DNA of 64,000 nt from Bog-532 sp963830385 (GTDB lineage: Bacteria; Actinomycetota; Actinomycetes; Streptosporangiales; Streptosporangiaceae). Each line of letters opens with the position of its first letter. The first letter of the stretch is position 1. Positions 33,610 through 42,366 of this stretch are shown piece by piece. The translations under genes were made by a program, and so were the position numbers. Where the stretch lies: contig CAWHMD010000009.1 in NCBI GenBank assembly GCA_963830385.1, positions 806,001 to 870,000 of the forward strand. The letters run 5' to 3'. Under the pieces are notes generated by a model. That model ran no database searches. It had not been told where the DNA came from and saw only the letters and a list, made by a program, of their open reading frames with translations.

Positions 33610-33975
33610 TCACAGCTGCCCCCCGGCCCACCGGCCGAGCGCGGCCGCCGCCACCCCGAGCACCAGGCTGACCACCACGTTGGCGGTCGCCCAGCCCAGC
33701 TCCCGTTCCTCGGCCAGCCGTTCGGTCTCGAACATCCAGGTCGAGAACGTGGTGTACGAGCCGACGGCGGCGGTGCCCGCCAGCAGCGCCTGATCCTTGC
33801 CGAGAACCAGGCCGGTCAGGAAACCGAGGATCAGCGCGCCGGACAGGTTGATCACCAGCGTGCCGAACGGGAAGTCCTTCCCGGTCCGGGACGCGACCGC
33901 CCGGTCGACCAGGAAGCGCAGCACCGACCCGGCCCCGCCGATGATGACCACCGCAACCCACACCAGCACGCTCAC
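33610..33975 (-). CDS. crcB: fluoride channel CrcB/Fluc, second subunit
   Basis: A 121-residue four-helix membrane protein. Seen are GGAGSVLRFLVDRAVASRTG, FPFGTLVINLSGALILGFL and the polar track GSYTTFSTWMFET. Its GTG start overlaps the stop of the first crcB (GTGA), so the two are made in equal amounts. Paired CrcB genes of about 120 residues encode heterodimeric channels in several Gram-positive lineages. Fluoride export is expected from the riboswitch context. Confidence 0.93.
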   Translation of the reverse strand: MSVLVWVAVVIIGGAGSVLRFLVDRAVASRTGKDFPFGTLVINLSGALILGFLTGLVLGKDQALLAGTAAVGSYTTFSTWMFETERLAEERELGWATANVVVSLVLGVAAAALGRWAGGQL

Positions 33976-34370
33976 GCGCGCACCCGTATCCTGACCCGGC
34001 GGACCGCGGCGGTGGCCAAAATGACTGCCGCGTACCCGGCCGCCACGCTGGCGGCGGCGTAGCTCACCGCCAGCCCCCAGGCGTGCGCGTCGATCATCTT
34101 CAGGATCTCCACCTGCATGGTGGAGAACGTCGACAGCCCGCCGCACAGCCCGGTGCCCAGCAGCGGGCGCCGGTAGCTGGACAGCGGCAGCCGTTCCTGC
34201 AGCCGGGTCACGAAGTAACCGAGCAGGAACGCGGCCACCACGTTGACCGCGAACGTCGGCCACGGCCACGCGGTCGCCGAGTGCGGGAACGCCTCGGCCA
34301 GGGCCGCCCGGGCCAGCGTGCCGAGCGCGCCGCCGGCGAAGATCGCGCCGATTTCGCGCGCGTCAGACAA
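33972..34370 (-). CDS. crcB: fluoride channel CrcB/Fluc, first subunit
   Basis: A 132-residue four-helix membrane protein with FAGGALGTLARAALAEAFPH, the TFAVNVVAAFLLGYFVTRL helix and TGLCGGLSTFSTMQVEI, the fluoride-conducting polar/Phe-rich helix. The TTG start is called from GGAGGGAGC about eight bases upstream and from family length. It follows the fluoride riboswitch at 34396-34452 and overlaps the second crcB. Such homologous but different subunits may assemble as a heterodimer. Confidence 0.93.
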   Translation of the reverse strand: MSDAREIGAIFAGGALGTLARAALAEAFPHSATAWPWPTFAVNVVAAFLLGYFVTRLQERLPLSSYRRPLLGTGLCGGLSTFSTMQVEILKMIDAHAWGLAVSYAAASVAAGYAAVILATAAVRRVRIRVRA

Positions 34371-34395
34371 TGCTCAAGCTCCCTCCACATCGGGA

Positions 34396-34452
34396 CTGCG
34401 GAAGAAGCCATCAGCCGCGTGGAACGGCGGTTCGGGAGGCAATCCTCCACGT
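34396..34452 (-). ncRNA. fluoride (crcB) riboswitch aptamer
   Basis: On the minus strand the order is GGAGGATTGCCTCC, then CGAACCGCCG, then a short loop, then CGGCTGATGGCTTCTTC, which matches the crcB-motif layout: first stem, conserved AACCGCC, and the CUGAUG...UUCU strand that closes the pseudoknot. It lies about 25 bases before the crcB TTG start, so control is probably at translation. The conserved AACCGCC and GGCUGAUG elements make this a strong call. Confidence 0.88.
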
Positions 34453-34510
34453 CAGGGCATCATCTGACCTGTCCAGGCTAGTGGATCACTGAACCTGACC
34501 CGCGCGGTCC

Positions 34511-35350
34511 TCACAAAATGGGCTTGCCGCCGGTCACCGCGATCCGGGCACCGGAGATGTAGCTGCCCTCGTCCGAGGCCAGCAGCACGTAGGCCGGCGC
34601 TACTTCCGCGGGCTGTCCCGGCCGCCCCAGCGGGACCTGCTGCCCGAAGCCTTCCACCTGCTCGGCCGGCATGGTGGCCGGGATGAGCGGAGTCCAGATC
34701 GGGCCGGGGGCGACACTGTTGGCCCGGATGCCCTTCTCGGCCAGCATCCCGGCCAACGCGCCGGTCATGTTCGCGATGCCGCCCTTGGTTGTGTCGTAGG
34801 CCAGCAGCGTGGGCACCGGGTCGTCAGAGTTGACCGACGTCGTCCCGATGATCGCCGAGCCGGGCTGCATGTGCGGGACCGCCGCCTTGGTCAGGTGGAA
34901 ATAGGCGCTGAGGTTGGTGGCCATCGTGTGGTCCCACTCCTCGTCGGAGATGTCCTCGATCGATTCGTGGGTGGCCTGGAAGGCCGCGTTGCTGACCAGC
35001 ACGTCGACCCGGCCGAACTCCTGGACGGCCCGGTTCACCACCTCGCGGCAGTGCGCCGGATCGGCCAGATCGCCGGAGACCAGCACCGCCCGGCGGCCGG
35101 CCCGCTCGACCCACTTGGCCGTCTCCCGCGCGTCGTCGTCCTCGTTCAGGTAGCTGATCAGCACGTCCGCGCCTTCGCGGGCAAACGCGATCGCCACCGC
35201 CCGGCCGATCCCGCTGTCGGCGCCGGTGATGATGGTCTTCTTGCCTTCGAGCTTGCCGCAGCCGCGATAGCTCTCCTCGCCGTGGTCGGGCTTGGGGTTC
35301 ATCTTCGCGGTGCTGCCGGGCACGTCCTGCTGCTGCCGGGGCTGGCTCAT
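34511..35350 (-). CDS. SDR-family oxidoreductase (general stress / YghA type)
   Basis: A 279-residue short-chain dehydrogenase with an extended N-terminus. The Rossmann TGADSGIGRAVAIAFAREG, the NNAG-equivalent VSNAAF, catalytic Ser in IIGTTSVNS and the YxxxK motif in YDTTKGGIANM are complete. SYLNEDDDARETAKWVERAG is characteristic of the Gsp39/YghA subfamily, with substrates such as glucose or aldehydes not fixed. The ATG at 35350 follows GAGGACGATC; the ORF start four codons upstream is not used. Divergent from the acyl-CoA ligase by 117 bases. Confidence 0.9.
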   Translation of the reverse strand: MSQPRQQQDVPGSTAKMNPKPDHGEESYRGCGKLEGKKTIITGADSGIGRAVAIAFAREGADVLISYLNEDDDARETAKWVERAGRRAVLVSGDLADPAHCREVVNRAVQEFGRVDVLVSNAAFQATHESIEDISDEEWDHTMATNLSAYFHLTKAAVPHMQPGSAIIGTTSVNSDDPVPTLLAYDTTKGGIANMTGALAGMLAEKGIRANSVAPGPIWTPLIPATMPAEQVEGFGQQVPLGRPGQPAEVAPAYVLLASDEGSYISGARIAVTGGKPIL

Positions 35351-35467
35351 GATCGTCCTCACATCTCGATGTCTCGTTTGCGAGCGCGCCAGCTACCCGG
35401 TATGGCCCTCTCATACCAGGGCCGGCGCACCCTGGTCACCGTGATGCGGGCGGACGACAATGCCACC

Positions 35468-37351
35468 ATGGCAAGCGAGCAGCAGGCCGCCCAGCGGGAT
35501 GCCCAGCGGGATGCACTGTGGCGACAGACCCGCGGCGGCACGATCTGCGCCGAACTGGCGGCGGCGGCCCGGGAGTGGCCGGACCGGCCCGCCTACTCCA
35601 GCCGGGCTGATGGGCCGGGGGACTGGTCCACGATCACCTGGAGCCAGACCCGCGATCAGGTCCTGGAACTGGCCGCAGGTTTCATCGCCCTGGGGCTGCA
35701 GCCGGGCGAGCGGGTGGCGCTGATGCTGCCCAACCGCCTCGAGCACGTGCTGGCCGACCTGGCCGCCGTGCACGCCGGGGGAGTGCCGGTCACGTTCTAC
35801 CCCACGCTCACCGCCGAGCAGATCGCCTACCAGGCCGCCGACTGCGACGCGCGGATCGCGGTGCTGGACGGCGCGGCCGAGGTGGACCGCTGGCAGCCGG
35901 TGCTGGAACAGCTGCCCGGCCTCCAGCACGTCATCGTCCGGGATCCGGCCTGCTGCCCGGTAGCCGGGCCGTTCCGGACCTGGACCGACTTCGCCGCCCT
36001 GAGCGCCAGCGAGTGGCCCGCCGGCGCCGCCGAGGTCGAGGCCCGGGTGGCCGCCATCGGCCCCGCAGATCCGGTCACCCTGCTGTACACGTCGGGGACC
36101 ACCGGCACCCCCAAGGGCGTGGTCACCACCCACGCCAGCGTGGTCTACGAGCTGGCCGCGGTCCGGTCCACCGGCAACGCCCGGCCGCACACCCGCTGGG
36201 TGTCCTACCTGCCGCTGGCCCACATCGCCGAGCGGATGTTCACCCTCTACCTGGCCCTCGACGGCGGCTGGCACGTGCACTTCTGCCCCGACGCGACCAC
36301 CGGGCTGCTGCCGGCCCTGGCGGCCGTCCGGCCGACCGGGTTCTTCGGCGTGCCCCGCGTGTGGGAAAAGATCCAGGCCGGGATCCAGGCCCGGCTGGCG
36401 GCCGAGACCGATACGGGCAGGAAGGCGGCCGTCGCCGCGGCCATGGAGGTCGGCCTGCGCTACGTGCAGAGCACCCAGTACGGCCAGCAGACCCCGCCCG
36501 ACCTGGCCGCCGCGTTCGCCCGCGCCGAGCAGGGCGTCCTGCGGCCGATCCGCTCACTGCTCGGCCTCGACGAGGCCGAGGTGGTGATGAGCGCCGCGGC
36601 CCCGCTGCCGCCCGAGGTGGGGACGTTCTTCGCCGGGCTCGGCCTGCGCATCATGGACGTCTACGGGATGACCGAGACCACCGGCGCGTTCACCGCCAAC
36701 AACGACCACGAGTTCCGGCTCGGCACGGTCGGCCGCCCACTGCCCGGCACCGAGCTGCGCATCGCCGCCGACGGGGAGATCCTCACCCGCGGCCCGCTGA
36801 ACACCCCCGGCTACCTGAACCTGCCGGACCAGACCGCCGAACTGCTCGACGCCGGCGGCTGGCTGCACACCGGCGACATCGGCGCCGTCGACGACGACAA
36901 TTTCCTGCGGGTCGTCGACCGGAAGAAAGAGCTGATCATCACCGCCGGCGGCGAAAACGTGTCACCCGCCCTGGTGGAAAACATGCTGGTCGCGCACCCC
37001 CTGATCGGCCAGGCCCTGGCCTACGGCGACCGCCGCCCGTACCTGGTCGCGCTGCTCACCCTGGACCCCGAGCTGACCGCCGCCTGGGCCCGCAGCCGCG
37101 GCCTGGCACCCGGCTCACTGACCGAGCTGACCGAGCACCAGGACGTCCTGTCCGAGGTCGCCGCCGCGGTGGCCGCCGCCAACCAGCGCCTGGCCCGCGT
37201 CCAGCAGGTCAAGGCCTGGCGCCTGCTCCCCACCGAGTGGACCGCCGACAGCGAGGAGCTGACCCCCACCCTCAAGCTCAAACGCCGCGTCATCCACACC
37301 AAGTACGCCGACGCCATCGACAGCCTCTACGCCAGGCCCGCGGCTCGCTAG
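35468..37351 (+). CDS. long-chain fatty acid-CoA ligase (AMP-binding)
   Basis: A 627-residue adenylate-forming ligase of the long-chain acyl-CoA synthetase type. LLYTSGTTGTPKGVVTTH is the phosphate loop, YLPLAHIAERMFTLYLAL and the MDVYGMTETTGAFTANN block are typical of long-chain members, and GDIGAVDDDNFLRVVDRKKE and LIITAGGENVSPALVENM lead to the C-terminal lid. The start is uncertain: ATG at 35468 (MASEQQAAQ) is used; ATG at 35444 is eight codons upstream. It is flanked downstream by a strong hairpin at 37375-37415. It is probably involved in lipid metabolism, with no coupled partner. Confidence 0.92.
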   Translation: MASEQQAAQRDAQRDALWRQTRGGTICAELAAAAREWPDRPAYSSRADGPGDWSTITWSQTRDQVLELAAGFIALGLQPGERVALMLPNRLEHVLADLAAVHAGGVPVTFYPTLTAEQIAYQAADCDARIAVLDGAAEVDRWQPVLEQLPGLQHVIVRDPACCPVAGPFRTWTDFAALSASEWPAGAAEVEARVAAIGPADPVTLLYTSGTTGTPKGVVTTHASVVYELAAVRSTGNARPHTRWVSYLPLAHIAERMFTLYLALDGGWHVHFCPDATTGLLPALAAVRPTGFFGVPRVWEKIQAGIQARLAAETDTGRKAAVAAAMEVGLRYVQSTQYGQQTPPDLAAAFARAEQGVLRPIRSLLGLDEAEVVMSAAAPLPPEVGTFFAGLGLRIMDVYGMTETTGAFTANNDHEFRLGTVGRPLPGTELRIAADGEILTRGPLNTPGYLNLPDQTAELLDAGGWLHTGDIGAVDDDNFLRVVDRKKELIITAGGENVSPALVENMLVAHPLIGQALAYGDRRPYLVALLTLDPELTAAWARSRGLAPGSLTELTEHQDVLSEVAAAVAAANQRLARVQQVKAWRLLPTEWTADSEELTPTLKLKRRVIHTKYADAIDSLYARPAAR

Positions 37352-37374
37352 CTGCCCGGGCCCGACTCTCAATA

Positions 37375-37415
37375 CGGGTACGTTTTACCGCAGCATTTGC
37401 GGAAAAACGTACCCG
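37375..37415. terminator. 41-base two-tier hairpin after the acyl-CoA ligase gene
   Basis: A perfect 12-bp inverted repeat, CGGGTACGTTTT (37375-37386) and AAAACGTACCCG (37404-37415), encloses CCGCA/TGCGG (37388-37402) with an A-A mismatch between. It lies 24 bases past the ligase stop. There is no U-tract after the stem, so it is a likely but non-canonical terminator. Confidence 0.75.
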
Positions 37416-37469
37416 AATACTCCGCCTCGAGATGATCCGCCGTCATGCCGCTGGCAGTACCCTGAGCCG

Positions 37470-38189
37470 ATGTTCTCGCCGCAGGGCCCGTCGTGGCGTG
37501 AGCTGACCATGCAGGCGCTGTCCTCGGTCGAGGGTGGCTACGACCGGCTGGCTCCGAAGTTCGATCACACGCCGTTCCGCACCTCCGGCCGCGTCCTCGA
37601 CGCGACCGCCGAGGCGTTGCGTCCGCTCGGCCCCTTCGAATCGGGCCTGGACGTCTGCTGCGGCACCGGCGCAGGCCTGCGGGTCCTCAGCTCGGCCGGC
37701 CAGGGCCAGGTCGCGGGCGTCGACTTCAGTACGGGCATGCTGGCCCGCGCCCGCGCCGCATACCCCGCTGCCGAGCTGATCCGGGCCGACGCCCGGGCGC
37801 TGCCGTTCACCGGCGCCTTCGACCTGGCCGTCAGCTTCGGGGCGCTCGGGCACTTCCTGCCCGCCGAACGGCCCGCGCTCTTCGCCGGCGTGCACCGCGC
37901 GCTGCGCCCGGGCGGGCTCTTTGCCGTCCCGGTCGTCGGCCCGCCGCCCGTCGGCTCCCGCTGGTACTGGGCCCTGCTCGGCTTCGACCTGGCCATGCGG
38001 GCCCGCAACGCGGTGTGGCGGCCGCCGTTCGTCATGTACTACCGCACCTGCCCGCTGCCCGCCCTCCGCGCCGACCTGACCGCCGCTGGCTTCGCGGTCA
38101 CGACGGTCCCGCTGACCGCGCTGGGCCAGCGCGAGGATGGCAGCCCCCGGGCCCGCCTGGTCCTCGCCCGCAAACCCGGCCCGGGCTGA
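37470..38189 (+). CDS. class I SAM-dependent methyltransferase
   Basis: A 239-residue methyltransferase. The SAM-binding motif I is GLDVCCGTGAGLRVL; motif II is VAGVDFSTGMLARARA; RADARALPFTGAFDLAVSFG is the post-motif loop, and VHRALRPGGLFAVPVVG is motif III. The family resembles methyltransferase type 11. Substrate unknown: the hydrophobic C-terminal half (WYWALLGFDLAMRARNAVWR) suggests a lipid or quinone. The ATG at 37470 is placed after the hairpin; no close operon partner. Confidence 0.88.
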   Translation: MFSPQGPSWRELTMQALSSVEGGYDRLAPKFDHTPFRTSGRVLDATAEALRPLGPFESGLDVCCGTGAGLRVLSSAGQGQVAGVDFSTGMLARARAAYPAAELIRADARALPFTGAFDLAVSFGALGHFLPAERPALFAGVHRALRPGGLFAVPVVGPPPVGSRWYWALLGFDLAMRARNAVWRPPFVMYYRTCPLPALRADLTAAGFAVTTVPLTALGQREDGSPRARLVLARKPGPG

Positions 38190-38214
38190 CGGCCACGGCC
38201 ACGTAATCGGCCGG

Positions 38215-39078
38215 TTACGGTGTCCCGCCAAAGTGCTCCGTGAGCAGCGCCGCCACCTGGTCCGCGTGCCGTTCGGGCAGCCAGTGGGAGGCACCGCCGA
38301 GCTCGGCGAAGCGATACGACGCGACGACATGCCGGCCGCACCGCTCGGCGGCGGCCCGGGCGACGAACCGGTCCTGGTTGCCCCAGATGAACATCGTCGG
38401 CACCCGGATCGGGCCGGCCGGCTCGCGCAGCCGCAGCGGCATGGCCCGGTACCAGTTGAGCGGGCCGCGCAGCCCGGCCGGGTCCTGGGCGCGGGCCGCG
38501 TAACGCTCCGCGCTGGCCGGATCGAGGCCCATCCGCACCAGGGTGTCGCGGAACACGATCCCGCCGCCCCGGCCGAGCAGCCGTTCCGGCAGCCACGGCA
38601 GCTGCCAGGCGGCCATGTACCACGAGCGGACCGCCTGGCTGCTGGAGACCAGTGCCCGCGCGAACGCCTCCGGGTGCGGCACCGACAGCGCCGCCAGCGA
38701 GGTCACCCGCTCCGGGTAACGGCCCGCCACGTACCAGGCCAGCGCCGCCCCCCAGTCGTGCCCGGCCAGATGGAAGCGTTCCGCCCCAGCCGCGTCGGCC
38801 AGCGCTAGCACGTCCGCCGCCAGTTCGGAGTTCCGGTACGCGGCCCGGGCCGCCGGCCGGGCCCCGGGGGAGTAGCCCCGCAGGTCGGGCGCCAGCACCC
38901 GGTAGCCATCTCCGGCCAGCGCGGCCGCCACCTGATCCCATGACCGCCGGTCCTGCGGAAACCCGTGCAGCAGGATGACGACGCTGGGCGGCCCCGCGGC
39001 ACTGGCCCGCGCCGCGTTACTAGCCGGCCCGGTGTCGCTGACGTCAAAGCTGAACGTCGCGTTAGTAAAGCGCTCCAC
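38215..39078 (-). CDS. alpha/beta hydrolase (epoxide-hydrolase-like)
   Basis: A 287-residue hydrolase with HGFPQDRRSWDQVAAALAG, the nucleophile elbow HLAGHDWGAALAWYVAG and the late WGNQDRFVAR and GGASHWLPERHADQV segments holding the acid and His. The nucleophile after GH is Asp, as in epoxide hydrolases and haloalkane dehalogenases. The lid includes WYRAMPLRL, whose Tyr could act in epoxide opening. Reaction is therefore inferred. The GTG start at 39078 is divergent from the DUF998 gene. Confidence 0.88.
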   Translation of the reverse strand: MERFTNATFSFDVSDTGPASNAARASAAGPPSVVILLHGFPQDRRSWDQVAAALAGDGYRVLAPDLRGYSPGARPAARAAYRNSELAADVLALADAAGAERFHLAGHDWGAALAWYVAGRYPERVTSLAALSVPHPEAFARALVSSSQAVRSWYMAAWQLPWLPERLLGRGGGIVFRDTLVRMGLDPASAERYAARAQDPAGLRGPLNWYRAMPLRLREPAGPIRVPTMFIWGNQDRFVARAAAERCGRHVVASYRFAELGGASHWLPERHADQVAALLTEHFGGTP

Positions 39079-39162
39079 GACGCCATCTTCCCTGGGAATA
39101 GCGCGGGGCTTGGTTGTGCTGCCCGAAAGGCTGAGCCGCGTCGATGTGGCCCTGGAGGTGGC

Positions 39163-39828
39163 ATGACCCAGCTTGCGCGTCCAGACCTTGCGCGCAGCCG
39201 ATCAGGACGAGATCACCTGAGCGCTGGCCCGCCCGTTCCCGGCTGGGTGATAGGTACAGCGGCATTGGGGCCGGCGGTCCTGGTCGCGGGCTGGCTGATA
39301 GCCGGCGCGCTTCAGCCAAGCTCTTACCTTCCTATGCGGGACACGATCAGCGTCCTGGCTGGTTATACGGGGACCGACCGGTGGGTCATGACGGCGGCCC
39401 TGCTGCTGGTGGGCAGCTTTCAGGTCGCGACCGGCGCGGGCCTGACGGCCGTCCGCCTGCCTGCCCGCCTGCTGCTGATCGTGACCGGCCTTTCCACGCT
39501 CGGCGTCGCCGCCACTCCCGAACTGGCCACGGGCCCGACGTCGCGTCACCTCGCCTTCGCGGTGAGCTGCGTCGTCACGACCGCGGTCTGGCCCGTACTG
39601 GTCGCCCGGCGCGCCCCGGCGCCATCGTGGATCGTCAGTGTTTATGGTGCGGCCGCGATGACCGCGGTCTTCGCCGGGTTGTCTTCCTGGCTCCTGATCG
39701 CGGCCCAAACTGGCGCCGGTGACCTGGGTCTGGCCGAGCGGCTGACATCAGCGGTTCAGGCCTTGTTTCCGCTGGTGGTCGCGCTCGCTCTGCGACGGGC
39801 CGCCCAGGCGAGCGCCCGGGCGGGCTAG
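39163..39828 (+). CDS. DUF998 family membrane protein
   Basis: A 221-residue integral membrane protein with six hydrophobic segments. WLIAGALQPSSYLPMRDTIS followed by VLAGYTGTDRWVMTAALLLV is the DUF998 fingerprint, including the conserved Asp. The ATG at 39163 lies directly after GGAGGTGGC, so the longer upstream frame is not used. Function unknown. It ends in a strong hairpin and faces the secreted ScyD-like gene on the other strand. Confidence 0.85.
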   Translation: MTQLARPDLARSRSGRDHLSAGPPVPGWVIGTAALGPAVLVAGWLIAGALQPSSYLPMRDTISVLAGYTGTDRWVMTAALLLVGSFQVATGAGLTAVRLPARLLLIVTGLSTLGVAATPELATGPTSRHLAFAVSCVVTTAVWPVLVARRAPAPSWIVSVYGAAAMTAVFAGLSSWLLIAAQTGAGDLGLAERLTSAVQALFPLVVALALRRAAQASARAG

Positions 39829-39847
39829 CGGCCGGGCGGCCCGGCCG

Positions 39848-39889
39848 CGCTAGCGCCCGGCCACCAGTGGTGGGGGCCGGGCGCTAGCG
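39848..39889. terminator. 15-bp perfect hairpin between convergent genes
   Basis: CGCTAGCGCCCGGCC (39848-39862) pairs fully with GGCCGGGCGCTAGCG (39875-39889) across a 12-base loop. It lies between the end of the DUF998 gene and the end of the ScyD-like gene, a usual place for a bidirectional terminator. No U-run is present. Confidence 0.8.
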
Positions 39890-39894
39890 GCAGA

Positions 39895-41073
39895 TCAGTG
39901 CAGACCGGTGATCTTGAGGATCTCGCCGGGGTGAGCCGCGGTCGCGGTGCTGCCGCCGTAGTTGGACACGTAGACGGCACCGTTGGACCCGACGGCCACG
40001 CCGGTCGGCTGGAACAGGCCGCTCACCGGCAGCGTGGTCACGGTGTGCCCGTGGTGGCTGACCCGGACCAGAGCGCCCGGGGTGGTGGGCGGAGACAGCA
40101 GGCCACCGGTGCTGTACTCGGTGGCCAGGAGCCGTCCGTGACCGTCAAAGGCGATGGCGGTGACGGCGGTGAGGCCGCGGGCCCAGATCTTCGGCTGGTG
40201 GCCGGGAACGACCCGGTAGATGTAGGCCGTGCCCGGGACCGACGGGACGCCGCGGAGCAGGCCGACGTACAGCGCCCCGTCGGGTCCGACCGCGATCGAG
40301 GTCGGCACGGCCTGGGCCTTGACGGTCACCGGGTTCGGGCCGAGCACCCCGGCCGGGGCCGTCTCACTGACGGCCGGGAACCGGGCCAGCAGGTGGATCT
40401 TCCCGGACGAAGACACCTGCAGCAGCGAGTTCGCGGCCGCGTCGGCCACCACCCAGCCGCCGTGGTAGGGGATGACGTCGTACGGGTCGGAATCGTAGGC
40501 GGTCTCACCGGGGACGGTGCCCAGGCTAAAGGCCGACTGCGGGTGGGCGGCCGCGTAGGCGGCCAGGTTCACCGTGGCGAGGTGGTGGCCCGACCGGACC
40601 AGCAGCTGGCCGAACAGCTTCCCGGCCGGCTTGGGCAGCGCGTTGACACCCTTGCTGTTGACCAGGACATCCTGCATGACCACGGCCGACTGGCGGTGGC
40701 TGAACGCGACCGCGGCCGGGCCTGCGACCTCGCTGCTGTCGGTCTGGATCACCGACGGCAGGCTGACCGAGGTGGCGATGTGGCCATGCCGGATGAGCGA
40801 GGCGGCGCCGGTCAGGCCCACGCAGTATTTGGTGTTGCCGGTCCCGCCGGTCGACGGGCCGGTCACGCAGTTGGACTTGCCGGCCGGGCCGCCCGCGCCG
40901 GCTTGCGCCACCCACAGGCCGTCCCCGGTGAGAGTCAGGTGACGCGGATTGTTGAGCCCGCTGCGGACCACGCTGACCGCGGGCCCCGATGATGCCCCGG
41001 CCGCGGTCGCCGGAATGGCCACCCCCGCCAGTACTGCTGCCCCCGCGAGGGCGGTCACTGCAAAGCGTTGCAT
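39895..41073 (-). CDS. secreted ScyD/ScyE-type beta-propeller protein
   Basis: A 392-residue exported protein. The signal peptide (MQRFAVTALAGAAVLAGVAI then PATAAGA) likely ends near residue 26. The mature chain resembles the ScyD/ScyE and SMP-30-like six-blade beta-propeller: RSGLNNPRHLTLTGDGLWVA, VPTSIAVGPDGALYVGLLRG, AIAFDGHGRLLATEYSTGGL and PTGVAVGSNGAVYVSNYGG are successive blade cores. Ligand unknown. It is transcribed toward the hairpin and has a strong upstream gap. Confidence 0.88.
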   Translation of the reverse strand: MQRFAVTALAGAAVLAGVAIPATAAGASSGPAVSVVRSGLNNPRHLTLTGDGLWVAQAGAGGPAGKSNCVTGPSTGGTGNTKYCVGLTGAASLIRHGHIATSVSLPSVIQTDSSEVAGPAAVAFSHRQSAVVMQDVLVNSKGVNALPKPAGKLFGQLLVRSGHHLATVNLAAYAAAHPQSAFSLGTVPGETAYDSDPYDVIPYHGGWVVADAAANSLLQVSSSGKIHLLARFPAVSETAPAGVLGPNPVTVKAQAVPTSIAVGPDGALYVGLLRGVPSVPGTAYIYRVVPGHQPKIWARGLTAVTAIAFDGHGRLLATEYSTGGLLSPPTTPGALVRVSHHGHTVTTLPVSGLFQPTGVAVGSNGAVYVSNYGGSTATAAHPGEILKITGLH

Positions 41074-41299
41074 TGTTGCTCCTCCCCAGTACGAATCGCG
41101 CCGCTTCGGTGCGGCGCGACGGACCGGACAGGCCGCCGCCAGCGGAGATCAGGCCGTGCAGACTGCCCCCCGGGCAGACGGCCAGTCGATCGGCGTCAGC
41201 ATGGCACATTGGAAGGTAGCTGCGATTCTTCTCGGTGCCACCTCCACATCATCTCCATACGATCTCCGCGCCGTCCCCACGGAGCGAGCCCATACCGGC

Positions 41300-41860
41300 T
41301 CAGGCCTGCTGGTCCAGGATCCGCCGCTTGGCCGCCGCAAAGTCCGTATCGGAAAGCACGCCCTGGTCGTGCAGGTGGGCCAGCTCGCGCAAGTGCGACA
41401 TCCACACTGGCTGGTCATCTGCGTCCGCGTCCGGGGGCTGGGCCGGGCTGGGTGACGTCGCGGGAACGGCCGGCTGAGCGGCCGCCGGGGCGCCGGGGCC
41501 GGCCGGAGAGGAGGGCTGCTGGCCCGCGAGGTTTACCCCGAGCTGACGCCAGAACCGCTCGAGCTGCGCCGCGTACCCGGCTTGGGTGAGCCGCCCGGCT
41601 CGCAGCGATGCGGTCGCGTCGGACATAGAGCGCAGGTAGGGCAGTTGGGCGTGCTTGACCTGAAGGCCCCGGCTACATACGGGACAGATCAGGTAATCGT
41701 CCGTCCCGTAGGGCACGACGGGTACGAAATACAGGCGCACCGACTTCTTCGACCGGACGTGGTGGAGGAACACCTGGTTGTGACAGTTCGGACAGGCGCA
41801 CAGCGCGACCTCGCCCAGATCCTCCGGGTGGCCTGGCCCGAAGCCGAAAATCATCACCAT
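41300..41860 (-). CDS. zinc-ribbon plus SHOCT-domain protein
   Basis: A 186-residue protein. The N-terminus (residues 1-75) holds a zinc ribbon with CACPNCHNQ and CPVCSRG around KSVRLYFVPVVPYG. After an Ala/Pro/Ser-rich linker (PAGPGAPAAAQPAVPATSPS), the end (about 150-186) is a SHOCT motif: LRELAHLHDQGVLSDTDFAA then AKRRIL. SHOCT tails are found on proteins that oligomerise. Function unknown. The 226 bases between this stop and the ScyD gene start contain nothing recognisable. Confidence 0.82.
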   Translation of the reverse strand: MVMIFGFGPGHPEDLGEVALCACPNCHNQVFLHHVRSKKSVRLYFVPVVPYGTDDYLICPVCSRGLQVKHAQLPYLRSMSDATASLRAGRLTQAGYAAQLERFWRQLGVNLAGQQPSSPAGPGAPAAAQPAVPATSPSPAQPPDADADDQPVWMSHLRELAHLHDQGVLSDTDFAAAKRRILDQQA

Positions 41861-41919
41861 GCGGTCATCAAAGCCGGCCCAGCCGCGCTGCGGTTCATCC
41901 CTTTCAGGTGATAACAGGG

Positions 41920-42366
41920 TCAGGTGCCCGCCGGGCCGAGGGCCGCTGTGATCTGCTCGATGGCTTCGGCCTCGGCCGGGCTCACGCTCTGCCCGCCCTC
42001 CCGGTGCGCGGTCGCCACCTTGTCGGCCAGGGCGAGGACGAAGCGGCGGTAGTCATCGCGTTCCTGAGTGGCCGCCTTGCTGTCGACCAGTGCCACCGCG
42101 TCACGCAGGTGCTTGAGCCCGTTGTCCCGCAGTTCTTCGGGGGAGTGGTACCTGGTGTGGTCCACCTGGGGTTTGGCCGCCACGATCTCATCGAGGAGCT
42201 CGCTGTCGCCATGCGCGGCCCGGGCTTCCGCGTAAGCCTTCGACATCGCGAACGTCTCGCGGAACGTTCCACCGCGCGTCGCGGTGATTACGATCATTCC
42301 GGCGGCTGGAGGCCCTTCCAGCACCGTCTTCCATTCCTCGGGTGAAAAGGCGGCCTTTGTCGTCAT
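41920..42366 (-). CDS. conserved actinobacterial hypothetical protein
   Basis: A 148-residue soluble, mostly helical protein that I do not recognise by name. Its beginning (FSPEEWKTVLEGPPAAGMIV then ITATRGGTFRETFAMSKAYA) and the central DNGLKHLRDAVALVDSKAAT look like a regular conserved family rather than chance. There are no cysteines or membrane segments. It is divergent from the YihY gene by 123 bases; a purine-rich GGAGCTTG precedes its ATG. No function is proposed. Confidence 0.75.
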   Translation of the reverse strand: MTTKAAFSPEEWKTVLEGPPAAGMIVITATRGGTFRETFAMSKAYAEARAAHGDSELLDEIVAAKPQVDHTRYHSPEELRDNGLKHLRDAVALVDSKAATQERDDYRRFVLALADKVATAHREGGQSVSPAEAEAIEQITAALGPAGT

